From contig JAFGWM010000005.1 in the NCBI GenBank assembly GCA_016937155.1, positions 37,718 to 101,717 on the forward strand: a stretch of DNA of 64,000 nucleotides. The letters are read 5' to 3'. Made by a program: the position numbers and the translations under genes. Of this stretch, positions 29,201-37,822 are shown piece by piece (positions within the stretch are counted from its first letter, which is position 1; each line of letters starts with the position of its first letter). The DNA is from Deltaproteobacteria bacterium (GTDB lineage Bacteria > Myxococcota_A > Polyangia > HGW-17). A model generated the notes under the pieces. The model was given only the letters and a program-made list of their open reading frames with translations, was not told the DNA's origin and searched no databases.

Positions 29201-30813
29201 TTTCCCTCAAATACGGTTTTTATTATTCCAGGGTCAATATTAAGTTCAGGAAGACCTTCAATGGATTTTTCTGTTTCCAGTTTTACATCGAATTTTGAAT
29301 TCAAATTCAAAGTGAGGTTTGTGGTATTGGATACTGAAAGATTTCCATCAAGTATGGACTGGCTAATTTCAGGGATAAATGAAGTTACACCATCAGTGCT
29401 GCGTTGTCCCCCAATAACTGCATAAGTTGCAATCCAGTTGAAAAACGCATCATCAATAGAAAACTCCGTACTTCCTTTAGGAGAAAAGATTTTTGCATAA
29501 CCATTGACTGAAATATTTTTCAGTACTGTTGAAAGAAGCATTTCTCCTTTAACCAGAGGATGGCTGTATTTGAAATCAGCTGAAAGTCTGGAAATTTTAC
29601 TGCTTTCATTGACAGTAATCTCGATGCTGGTGGAACTATCCATACCGGGATTTCCTCTTTCAAATGAATTCAGTATTGTTTCAATTGGAGATTCTTCAGA
29701 ATTATCTGAAATAACTGATACTTTAACTGAGCTGTTTAGTGTTTCCTGTCCGGAATGAAATCTTAGATCAGAGACTTCAAAAATTAATTTGTCACTGGAA
29801 TTATTACCTGAAATAACACCGGTAATATTTATGAAATCGTTGCTTTTTACAGATCCTTCTACATCTGCCCCGTCATGAAAAGAAGCATTGAAACCCATAT
29901 CTGGAAGCTGGCTTGTGGCAGTAAAATTGCCGGATATTCCATCAAGACTTTTCCCGAATTCTTTAGCGATTGCGAAAAAATCAGTAGTTCCTCCCATAAC
30001 ACTGGCACTTTCAAGAGGTTGTTCGCTCAATAGTTTTTCAAGGGATGCATGTACAGATGGAATTAAGGCATGGGGCAAAATAATGTTACTGAAGGACTTA
30101 ATGAGTTTTCCCTGGTGGTATATTTTTCCGCTGAATGCGAACTCCAGGACCCAGTTGTCTCCCTTTTTTCTAGCTTTCCCTGTTACTTTTTCCAGATGGA
30201 CCAGGGGAAGATTAGCAGATTTAAACTGGTTTTTAATATTTTGCGCTTTTAGTCCAAGGGTGTCTTTTAATTTTGTAAAACTTTTAGATATTCCATCATA
30301 ATTTATACTGCTACCGGTAAATCCACGAGTGAATTTTTCAGTGGTGGATTTTGCTTTCCCAATTAAATTTGAAGCAAATGCAGATACCTGGGAATCAGTA
30401 AAAAGTTCTTTGAGTAGAGCAACATCGTTATCAGAAAAGAGGGAGGGCAGCACAGAGAGTGTTTGTAAAACATTGCTTAATATCAGTGGCTTTGAAAATT
30501 TAAGTTCCAGATCCTTTAAAATTGAAAATCCATCGGGACCATCAAGCACAGGGCTTGCATCTGTTACTATGGAAACCGTGGTCAGTTCATCAATTTCAAC
30601 ATTGAAAGAGTTGTTTTTAGTAAGAAGAAAGTTGTAGGTTCCGCTTCTTAGCTCACACAGTAAATTAACTGAAACCCCGTGAATATCCCTTGCACTAAGA
30701 GATTTTATATCTGTTTTTATCCCTGAAGGCAGTGCAAGAGGTCTGAATTTTCCTTTGTTATCAGGTGACTCAAGAAAAAGATGTAGTTTTCCGGTGTTGG
30801 AACGTTTTTTCAT
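26224..30813 (-). CDS. Giant protein with C-terminal alpha/beta-hydrolase-like domain
   Basis: 1529 residues from ATG 30813, which follows GAGGG; the track uses a TTG four codons earlier. There is no signal peptide or obvious membrane segment. Residues about 1-700 are beta-rich with many Ser/Asn (a possible long repetitive beta structure). The middle third is helical. The C-terminal 280 residues contain YGIIGYSQGCANAL, a nucleophile-elbow GxSxG with Ser at about 1294, and near the end a conserved-looking HHWSPL that could supply the His. This suggests a lipase or esterase-like domain; substrate unknown. It is the last gene of a minus-strand unit, 37 nt after aminopeptidase P, itself 13 nt after the Lon-lipoprotein. 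Confidence 0.65.
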   Translation of the reverse strand: MKKRSNTGKLHLFLESPDNKGKFRPLALPSGIKTDIKSLSARDIHGVSVNLLCELRSGTYNFLLTKNNSFNVEIDELTTVSIVTDASPVLDGPDGFSILKDLELKFSKPLILSNVLQTLSVLPSLFSDNDVALLKELFTDSQVSAFASNLIGKAKSTTEKFTRGFTGSSINYDGISKSFTKLKDTLGLKAQNIKNQFKSANLPLVHLEKVTGKARKKGDNWVLEFAFSGKIYHQGKLIKSFSNIILPHALIPSVHASLEKLLSEQPLESASVMGGTTDFFAIAKEFGKSLDGISGNFTATSQLPDMGFNASFHDGADVEGSVKSNDFINITGVISGNNSSDKLIFEVSDLRFHSGQETLNSSVKVSVISDNSEESPIETILNSFERGNPGMDSSTSIEITVNESSKISRLSADFKYSHPLVKGEMLLSTVLKNISVNGYAKIFSPKGSTEFSIDDAFFNWIATYAVIGGQRSTDGVTSFIPEISQSILDGNLSVSNTTNLTLNLNSKFDVKLETEKSIEGLPELNIDPGIIKTVFEGNIDLALRLKSEQKENMTVLDLYSSKAVLSINFLETSLQNRRLSVSPSKIEIDILEGLLDSSGLGSSTFNIIWNLDKSPVLYSDDNSLDIFVSQLLSGDLRFHINSSGGISVSGNDEGLYDAAFFNAIFNPGKHPEKLINIIESGESWEKISGSLSFFNSELSKKLEKFKDFIIRVNSILKHKNIKNPSDAIPAEVLSDILCEIICVKPDSPWREEILNVVWGIIKGNGLNIKTMKSVLRNQFDLDEYEFELHRALKWLSLVLSPVDLKGSSEPIKRCLPFRLKGEYTEVLKGIPTAESIYSYLENNNFDQFISEEIAGISHYLERHVLTYILENHGNLFKSDDLLHMHYLLDMKNRIYKVSENFGGFTYLPQGFSISFFLDAVCSKLPPKYTGKLGSMISNSTAGPKEIAILLRSTLSSPLSQRIIQINFAQIINVLKESPAFLITQTLDELSEGSPRVLAFVLYGLCNFNQNLLREPVDMVSFLSSRLEISIPSMKDYLAGGRFAGESYIEKLFQVSELVMEKFAPYTAIKAHLNVRSTDTDSDKLISFRDNENSLLKLIESAESLTSKCTFSPREKKRQQDAVKSWNKVFTSVGSIIEKNPAFLNSELFKKLFSRSHEALMIQSIHHNVVSGDDNVEQWVKKRSSRAGTLHEQIIESLYHSTDDRKFLASDKFIRLKMDIPDDNYNFSIISCMGVVTEGSMGRELEDAYARLKKRRGIDVLRADTQTARSLNFNAWKIIDEIKKVTKPYGIIGYSQGCANALKAESILNGGTPHMQKLASGLVSRNLLFSAINGSAHGTGGNIKFMQAMAEVDKFLKFYQAVFSGKAVEFFLDNLGAFLDSRLLIHLMGGIESLSQSGVVELAREGQFKMNCPTSTIRGVVDEDYVPEALFFLSNILTKQLGSMTHDTQVEVSDAIGFFNNIDSAANDILKSEYIPSMIQRCHHWSPLLYATEFITTELDKKRMIYDMPKDRHVFPWIDNLIRFGLIKTA

Positions 30814-30850
30814 ATTGACCCTCAATTATTTTTTCCAAAAAATTAGGATT

Positions 30851-32641
30851 TTATTCATTAGCGATGAAGGTTTCCAGCCATTTCTGTTCCTCGCCAGTAA
30901 GGTATGGTGAAAGTGTGACAAGGCATTTTTCATGATAGTTACATACCCAGTTTTTTTGAGCTGAAGACAAATCATCAAAGTCGATAAGTCGATTATCCAG
31001 AGGACACCAGGTGATATTTTCAAACCTGAGAAATTTGTGACTGAGTTCTGTTTCAGGTGAATCTTCAACTGTAATATACATGTTTTCAATTCGTATACCG
31101 AAATTTCCTTCCTCATAATATCCTGGTTCTATGGTTGTCACCATTCCTGCTTCAAGAGGAACCCCCTGACATCTGTAGTAGCTTATTGCGTGAGGACCTT
31201 CATGAACCCCCAAAAACATGCCTACTCCATGTCCTGTGCCATGACCATAATTTAAAGCTTTATCCCATAAAGGTTTGCGTGCAATTGTGTCAAGCTGCTT
31301 TCCTGTAGTTCCTTCAGGAAATACTGCTGATGCAAGATCAATATGCCCCTTAAGCACCATTGTATACATTTTCTTCATATGCTTATCAGGTGTTCCAATT
31401 GATATGGTTCGTGTAATATCCGTTGTGCCATCCAGATACTGTCCACCACTATCGAGAAGATACAGGCCATTTCCAGTTATTGGTGAATTTTGATCCTGGG
31501 ATGCTGTGTAATGCACAATTGCTCCATTTTTTCCAAAGGCACTTATTGTTTCAAAGCTTTCTCCCCGGTTGTTTTCCTGCTGGTGCCGCAACTTACCAAG
31601 ATATTTTGCTGCAGAAACTTCAGTAATGCTTTGGCCGGATTTTATATTATTTTCAAGCCAGATAAGAAACTTAACCATTGCCACACCATCTCTGATATGA
31701 GAATTTCTCATCCCCTGTAGTTCTGTCGGATTCTTTATTCCCTTCATTTTTTCAACACCCGAATTGACAACTTCAACATCAGAATGTTTTCTTATTATGT
31801 CCGCAAGTTTTACAGTCAGGGATGACCCGGATATTAGTATTTTATCGTTTTCTCCACCCAGATTGTGAAGATCCTCTTCAAATCTGTGGTAAGGTTCAAC
31901 TTCAAAAGTACCACTTATTTTTTCCCACGCGGATTTGGAGAACTTCTCAATACCAGAATAAATAACCGCTCGTTCCATGGTTATCACAAGATATGAAATA
32001 AATACCGGTGTGTACTTTATGTCGTTTCCTCTGAGATTTGTAATCCATGCAATATCGTCAAGAGTTGAAAAAACAAGAGCCTTTCCATTCTTTGAATTGA
32101 GAACTTCTCTGATGGATTTTAGTTTATCATCAGATTTCAATCCGGTGAATCTTTCATCAAGGGGAAAAATTTCTCCATCGGGAAATTGGGGCCTGTCTTT
32201 CCATATGGCATCTACCAGATTTATGCCGGATGATTTGAGAATAATATTTTTTTTCTGAAGAACTGATTTCATTTCCAGAAATTCTGTTTCTGACATTATC
32301 GAGCCATCAAAGGCTACAACACTTTTCTCCTTAAGATATTTCAGCAGATACTCAGGTATTGATATGGAATCTGGTGTCATCATTTTGTGGAGTTCAATAC
32401 CGGTACCGGAAAGTTGAGCCTCCGCCTGTATGAAATACCTTGAATCTGTCCAAAGTCCTGCTCTGTCTTTTAAAATAACCAGATCTCCAGCACTGCCCGT
32501 GAATGAACTTGCAAACTGTCGTCTCTTCCAGTAATCCGGTACATACTCACTCTGATGTGGGTCCGTTGAAGGAATAAGAAAAGCATCATATCCGTGTTCT
32601 TCCATCAGTTTTCTTATATCTGAAACATTTTTTGCACTCAT
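30851..32641 (-). CDS. Xaa-Pro aminopeptidase (aminopeptidase P, M24B)
   Basis: Two-metal exopeptidase that removes N-terminal residues preceding proline; cytoplasmic. 596 residues, the long form with two creatinase-like N-terminal domains (DYWKRRQFASSFTGSAG) and a pita-bread catalytic domain. Metal ligands are visible in order: Asp in LLDSGGQYLDG and TTDITRT, His in GHGTGHGVG with a further His in GVHEGP, Glu in TIEPGYY, and Glu in GIRIEN. The start is ATG 32641 after GGAGT. It sits between the Lon-domain lipoprotein and the giant hydrolase-like gene on one likely transcript. Confidence 0.93.
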   Translation of the reverse strand: MSAKNVSDIRKLMEEHGYDAFLIPSTDPHQSEYVPDYWKRRQFASSFTGSAGDLVILKDRAGLWTDSRYFIQAEAQLSGTGIELHKMMTPDSISIPEYLLKYLKEKSVVAFDGSIMSETEFLEMKSVLQKKNIILKSSGINLVDAIWKDRPQFPDGEIFPLDERFTGLKSDDKLKSIREVLNSKNGKALVFSTLDDIAWITNLRGNDIKYTPVFISYLVITMERAVIYSGIEKFSKSAWEKISGTFEVEPYHRFEEDLHNLGGENDKILISGSSLTVKLADIIRKHSDVEVVNSGVEKMKGIKNPTELQGMRNSHIRDGVAMVKFLIWLENNIKSGQSITEVSAAKYLGKLRHQQENNRGESFETISAFGKNGAIVHYTASQDQNSPITGNGLYLLDSGGQYLDGTTDITRTISIGTPDKHMKKMYTMVLKGHIDLASAVFPEGTTGKQLDTIARKPLWDKALNYGHGTGHGVGMFLGVHEGPHAISYYRCQGVPLEAGMVTTIEPGYYEEGNFGIRIENMYITVEDSPETELSHKFLRFENITWCPLDNRLIDFDDLSSAQKNWVCNYHEKCLVTLSPYLTGEEQKWLETFIANE

Positions 32642-32654
32642 GAATTACTCCTGT

Positions 32655-34622
32655 TCAATTTCTTGTGAGGCTAATAGCAAGTTGACATTCAAGTGAGGCT
32701 CTCCAGTACATTTCCAGAGCCTTGATTTTTAGTGCAATATCCATTTCCTTCATTGTATTCCCAATGTTATAGAAAATTTTTGCACTGGGGGGGACTTCTC
32801 CAACCAGCTTCAATGCTCTTGCTGCATGGATTCGTGAGTTAAGCTCTGCATGTTTAAGCATGTGTACAAGAGATTTCTGCATTTTTACAGATTCAATATT
32901 TCCATCAGAATTTTTATTCACGCCCAGTCCATAGTGTTTCACCAGAAACATTGATGAGGCGAAATAACTTCCCATAGAACCTGCAATCTGTGCATAATAG
33001 GTAGCTATGCTTTTTTCTCCCCAGTTTTTACGGATAAGATTCTCTGGTATCTTAAGACTGTAAAATGCCTGAAGATAGTTGTTTGAATAGTCCATATAGA
33101 GATCCTGAGTATCTTTCATGGTTTTATTGTATTTTTTTGAATACTCTGTCAGGAGAACTTCATTGATATAGTTGAGATTCGCCTGAGCACTGGAGATGAT
33201 GGTTTTCGCAATTTTTTTCACCCTGTCTTCATTAATTTTTACAGGTTTTCTTGAAAGTGTTTTAAATTCTAGGAAATCCAGAGCTTTTTCAAATTTAAGG
33301 CGTGCAAGATTATATCTGTAAGTGGCGCTTCTGAGATATCTGATAATGTATCCAACGATACCTTTTACATTTTTTTTCTCGGCAAGAGCCTTTTTGTATA
33401 CTGGCATAAGTTTTTTAACCACGCCACTTTTTGTGCTGGCATCATACATATATCCGAATGAACCAATCATCTGTTCGTAGGCGGATATCATTGCTATCAA
33501 GTCCCCAACTGTTGTGGGTTTTGCTTTTTTCAGATAACTAAGACCCTTGCCAAGATCACTTACCATTGGGGAAATAAGATTTTTTTGTAAAGCAGCGTCT
33601 AAAACAGCAGGATCCTTTGACAGGAATAATATTTTGTAAAACATTCCATACCAGAAACTTGAAAACGAATTCCCACCACCCCTCTGGGAAAAATCATAGG
33701 CGCTTGCCATTGAACCCTCCCGGAGTAAGTCAACGGCCTTATCAATATATTTTTTTGCAACTGACAGTTTTCTCGATGCTCCTGGGGCATACTGCAGTTT
33801 TTGTTCCTGAAATTTAGTGGAGTATTTTAAATAGTACTGATTCCAGGAACCAGCCTTTTTTCGAAGGAGATTTATCATCTCTATTGATAATTCCATTGAT
33901 TTGGAATCAATTGGCTCCGGTTTAGGAAGTTCTTTTCCTGTTAGGAGTTTGAATGCATCATACACTGTGCTCATCTCTACAGCCTGTGCATTATTTTTCA
34001 GAGCCAGTTGTTGAAGATCTACAATTTTTCCTGTTTTCAGATCAGCATTAAATCTCTGCCCCACAGGGTAACCAAGAATTGTTTTTCCATCCTTGATGGC
34101 AGCTATGAATTTATTTGGAATTCCCCCAACAGGACCCACACTGCCATCTGGATTGACAGTTCCCGTCATAGTGACATTATCCAGAACCGGAGTCCCGGTC
34201 ATTGCGGCTATGATTCCTGCAGTAAAAAGTGCTCCGGCACTGGGGCCATCAATGTATCCCTGTCCTCTAACATTAATCGCATATTCATCCAGATCCCGTC
34301 CCACTGCCAGAGCTGCCTGCATAGATGCTATCCACACGGCAGCCCGCCATTGTCCGCCTAGCCCGCCACTAAGGTTCCCGCTGATACCAATATTGAGCTC
34401 ATTGTCTGAATTTGGACTTACGGTGATTCTGGCTTTATGAGTTCCTCCACTGCCGGTAGAACTGTTATATGTCAGGTATGTAATATTTACTGAGGCTGAT
34501 TTTGAAACTTTTTTTGCAGGATAACTGAGTGTGGATCCTTTTTTAGTTCCTGAAGTGTGGCACCCTGTTATGACGGTAATTAATGTTAGTGACAATAGAT
34601 ATGTTAGCCTTCTGAAAACCAT
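32655..34622 (-). CDS. Lipoprotein with stand-alone Lon (S16) protease domain
   Basis: 655 residues from ATG 34622, which has GGGGAGAG upstream and opens a lipoprotein signal with lipobox VITGC; the track start adds 54 residues that hide this. Residues about 50-230 form a Lon proteolytic domain: Ser128 in the DGPSAG motif and Lys171 in GGIPNKFIAA, 43 residues apart exactly as S679 and K722 in E. coli Lon. No AAA ATPase domain is present. The remaining 400 residues are helical and unrecognised. A secreted, ATP-independent, Lon-like peptidase is the natural reading. First gene of the operon with aminopeptidase P and the giant hydrolase; divergent from the cNMP transporter. Confidence 0.8.
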   Translation of the reverse strand: MVFRRLTYLLSLTLITVITGCHTSGTKKGSTLSYPAKKVSKSASVNITYLTYNSSTGSGGTHKARITVSPNSDNELNIGISGNLSGGLGGQWRAAVWIASMQAALAVGRDLDEYAINVRGQGYIDGPSAGALFTAGIIAAMTGTPVLDNVTMTGTVNPDGSVGPVGGIPNKFIAAIKDGKTILGYPVGQRFNADLKTGKIVDLQQLALKNNAQAVEMSTVYDAFKLLTGKELPKPEPIDSKSMELSIEMINLLRKKAGSWNQYYLKYSTKFQEQKLQYAPGASRKLSVAKKYIDKAVDLLREGSMASAYDFSQRGGGNSFSSFWYGMFYKILFLSKDPAVLDAALQKNLISPMVSDLGKGLSYLKKAKPTTVGDLIAMISAYEQMIGSFGYMYDASTKSGVVKKLMPVYKKALAEKKNVKGIVGYIIRYLRSATYRYNLARLKFEKALDFLEFKTLSRKPVKINEDRVKKIAKTIISSAQANLNYINEVLLTEYSKKYNKTMKDTQDLYMDYSNNYLQAFYSLKIPENLIRKNWGEKSIATYYAQIAGSMGSYFASSMFLVKHYGLGVNKNSDGNIESVKMQKSLVHMLKHAELNSRIHAARALKLVGEVPPSAKIFYNIGNTMKEMDIALKIKALEMYWRASLECQLAISLTRN

Positions 34623-34773
34623 ATTTCTCTCCCCGGTGTATATCCCGGAATACGGGAATGGTATTTGGAATAAACTTTCTTTTCCTCGAACAACTGTTAA
34701 ATTATGCTGAGATTTCTCTTTCAAGGCAACTGTTTTTTCCTTTGCCTTCATATGATAGAGTAACGTCAACATC

Positions 34774-37700
34774 ATGCTGAACAAGTTTTTAAATTTTTCC
34801 GGGATTGAAAAAAAGGAATTGAGTGCTCTTTCAGTTATCTGTATCCGGGCACTGCTGGTTGCTTTTACTGTTGTAGCAACTTATTCATACCAGAGTGCAG
34901 TATTTTTGAATGTATTTCATTCCAGTAAATTAGTCTGGTTGTATATGGCAGTTGCTTTTGCAACTGTAATATTTTCATTCCCTTATTCGTGGCTTCATAA
35001 CAGGGTTGGAGAAAAAAATACTGATATTCTGTCAATGCTGTTTTTTGGCAGCAGCGGTCTGATAGTTTGGCTGTTTTCTGAACTGTTACTCTATCCGTTG
35101 ACGTTGTTTATTTTCACAATATGGATAAAACTGACTGGAATTTTTGCAACAATTAACTTCTGGCATTCTACGGTCAGAGCCTTTCCCTCCAGAAGAGCAA
35201 AGGTTCTTTTTCCGGTTATCGCAGCCAGTTTCAGTCTGGGAAGTGCATTAGCTGGAAAAATTGTATATTTTATTGCCACTTCCTATGGTGTGTCCACAAT
35301 ACTGCCTCTACTCATCGTAACAATTTTTCTTTCCATAATGTTTCCTGTGGGGAATAACATCAGTGATCGAGATACAGAGGGTACATCCTCCAGTAGAAAA
35401 ATATTCAGATCTGCGATTCAGATTCTTGCCGGAAACCCTCTGGCTATTTATATGACTCTTTTTATTCTGTTCAGTATACCGGTTTTCCTCAGCAGTGATT
35501 TTATTCTGAAAAAAGCTCTTCAGGAGACATATTCCAGAGATGAGATGGCTGCATTTCTGGGAAATTACCAGCTGTACATGAATCTGGGTGTTTTCTTTCT
35601 TCAGACGTTTTTTATGGGATTTTTAATGAAAAATCTCGGGGTTTCAAAACTGACTGTCTTTACCCCTCTTTTTCTTGCTGTTACTTTTCCCCTGCTTATA
35701 TTTAATCCGGTACTTACGTTTGCAATGCTTATTGCTGTATTTTCAGGTGTGTTAAGGCTGACAATTTATATCAACAGCCGTAATCAATTGATCACTCCTT
35801 TGGGAAATGCAGACAAGGAGGTTGTAAGTATATTTTTAAGGACTGTTATAGCTCCGGCAGGAACTGTTCTGACAAGCCTGTGTCTTTTACCTTTTAAATC
35901 ATCTTCCATACCGGTTCTGGCTTCCCTGGGAGTTGTTTTTGCTATTGGATTCGGTGTTTTTGGTTATCTTGCTGGAAGAGCATATAACTATGAGCTGGTT
36001 AAGGCACTTAAGAAAAAAACTCTGAACATCACTTCGAATGAAAAATTACCTCCATCACCTGACGCTTTGGTGCTGCAGAGTCTTCGGGATCAGGTAGTGA
36101 GCGCAGGATTTGAAGAGGCGTCATTTGCAGCAACTATTCTCGCAGAATACAGAGAACTGAAACTTCAGGATTTGAATACATTTTTTTCAAAAAACTATCA
36201 TAATATCGGTATATTACCCAGATTGAAAGCTATTGAACTGGGATTGTATCTGAAGCAATCAGAGAAAGAAGCTTTTTTTCATAAGGTTATGTTTGAATCT
36301 GATGACACACGAGTTCTGATTGAAGCTGTTAAGATTGCCGATCATGTAAGGGAACCATGGATCCAGCAGCTTTCAATGATACTTGTTTCATCAGGGGAAA
36401 ATTCTTTCCGTAAAGCCATGGGGTATTATCTGAAAACTGAAACTGATATATCTGATTCAGGTGTTGTGGAAGAACTGGCTTCAGAACTTAGTGATGGAGA
36501 TATAAACAGCAGTATACTTGCCATATACATCTGTAGTAAATATCAGTCCAAAAGTAACCTAGGAGTAATAGAAAAACTTCTGTATTCTCAGAAAGTGGAA
36601 GTTGTTCTGACAGCACTGAGAGCTATTGGCGACAATAAAATAGAGGAGTTATATCCTGATCTTTTTACACTTGCTGTTTCTTCGCAATTGAGACGAGCTG
36701 CTATTGATTCAATAAGAGCATGTGGTCTTGAAAAACAGTTCGCTGAAAAATTCTCATCGGAACCCAGGCTTGTCAGGCATGTTATCCGTATTTTGTGTCA
36801 GAATCCATGTTCAGAAAATATTGCAAAACTGAAGGAAATAATCAGCAGTGGAAGAATCTGGAAGATGTCCATTGCCCTTGGGGAAATAGAGAAAAATTCA
36901 ATTTCACATCTGAATAATTATCTTGATTATGATTTTCTACAGAACATGGGAGGACACTGGGTGGCACTGAATGCAGCACGCTATCTGCATAGAAGTGATG
37001 CTGCCACTTCTTTGTTTCTTGAAACAGAATCTACATTTGCCCTAAGATGTATTTTCTCACTATTAAGGATTCATAACCCCGATTTGGCCAGACAACTGGA
37101 AAGCATAGAAAAAAGTCTATCCACAACTGATAAGCATCAATTGAATGCTGCTCTTGAACTTCTTGAAGATTTCCCTGTATTTAATCAGTCTTCCTCAATA
37201 TGGTTTTTAGAGGGAAAACTATCCGAGGGTATCACCGGACTGGAATCAACATGCTGGAGGGATTTCAGCTCTATGACTGGCAGGGAGCTTGTGGGGTCTA
37301 CTGGTGATGAGGTCCTCATGAAAACATACAGTACTCTTGTTAATCTTGAAGGGAGTTCTTCAACCGAGGACAGGTTGAAGGATACGGCATTTCTTGGTGC
37401 TCAGTTAAGATTCAGTGGATTTTTCCTTAATCTTGCTACTGAGATCACTACAGAAATTGCTAGGCAGGGTGAGATAATAAGGTTGAAAGAAGGAGAGTTT
37501 CTTTTTAATGAGGGTGACGAGGGTGATGGGATTTATTTTATTCTTGAGGGAACGATGGCTGTGGAAATTTCAGGAAAAACAGTAAATACACTCAATGCAG
37601 GAACAGTACTGGGTGAAATTGCTCTCCTGGATAAAGGGAAGAGAAGCGCCTCTATCAGACCACTGAAAAACAGTGCTGTTCTCAAAATAAGTCCAAGACT

Positions 37701-37818
37701 TTTTGATGATATGATACAGGAATACCCCTACATTTCGAAACAGATTGCAATAACTCTTGTGGGACATATCAGAAGGCTCATACCTATTGCTGAAGGGGCA
37801 TCACATAGTGTGGAGTAA
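34774..37818 (+). CDS. Npt/MFS-like transporter with HEAT-like and cNMP-binding domains
   Basis: 1014 residues. The first 420 form about twelve membrane helices with features of the ATP/ADP-translocase-like (Npt) or related MFS superfamily (WHSTVRAFPSRRAKVLFPVI, then SLGSALAGKIV). The central 430 residues look like helical HEAT-type repeats. The last 130 are a cNMP-binding domain with EGDEGDGIYFILEG and the cassette LGEIALLDKGKRSAS, including Glu and Arg. The same order of transporter, repeats and cyclic-nucleotide domain is known in several bacterial lineages without a settled substrate. The start has only a weak ribosome-binding site. The HAD phosphatase gene follows after 4 nt. Confidence 0.75.
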   Translation: MLNKFLNFSGIEKKELSALSVICIRALLVAFTVVATYSYQSAVFLNVFHSSKLVWLYMAVAFATVIFSFPYSWLHNRVGEKNTDILSMLFFGSSGLIVWLFSELLLYPLTLFIFTIWIKLTGIFATINFWHSTVRAFPSRRAKVLFPVIAASFSLGSALAGKIVYFIATSYGVSTILPLLIVTIFLSIMFPVGNNISDRDTEGTSSSRKIFRSAIQILAGNPLAIYMTLFILFSIPVFLSSDFILKKALQETYSRDEMAAFLGNYQLYMNLGVFFLQTFFMGFLMKNLGVSKLTVFTPLFLAVTFPLLIFNPVLTFAMLIAVFSGVLRLTIYINSRNQLITPLGNADKEVVSIFLRTVIAPAGTVLTSLCLLPFKSSSIPVLASLGVVFAIGFGVFGYLAGRAYNYELVKALKKKTLNITSNEKLPPSPDALVLQSLRDQVVSAGFEEASFAATILAEYRELKLQDLNTFFSKNYHNIGILPRLKAIELGLYLKQSEKEAFFHKVMFESDDTRVLIEAVKIADHVREPWIQQLSMILVSSGENSFRKAMGYYLKTETDISDSGVVEELASELSDGDINSSILAIYICSKYQSKSNLGVIEKLLYSQKVEVVLTALRAIGDNKIEELYPDLFTLAVSSQLRRAAIDSIRACGLEKQFAEKFSSEPRLVRHVIRILCQNPCSENIAKLKEIISSGRIWKMSIALGEIEKNSISHLNNYLDYDFLQNMGGHWVALNAARYLHRSDAATSLFLETESTFALRCIFSLLRIHNPDLARQLESIEKSLSTTDKHQLNAALELLEDFPVFNQSSSIWFLEGKLSEGITGLESTCWRDFSSMTGRELVGSTGDEVLMKTYSTLVNLEGSSSTEDRLKDTAFLGAQLRFSGFFLNLATEITTEIARQGEIIRLKEGEFLFNEGDEGDGIYFILEGTMAVEISGKTVNTLNAGTVLGEIALLDKGKRSASIRPLKNSAVLKISPRLFDDMIQEYPYISKQIAITLVGHIRRLIPIAEGASHSVE

Positions 37819-37822
37819 TATT

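Noticed and set aside
30826-31116. Minus-strand 96-residue ORF
   Set aside because: Overlaps the C-terminus of aminopeptidase P in another frame of the same strand; the peptidase frame carries conserved metal-binding residues.
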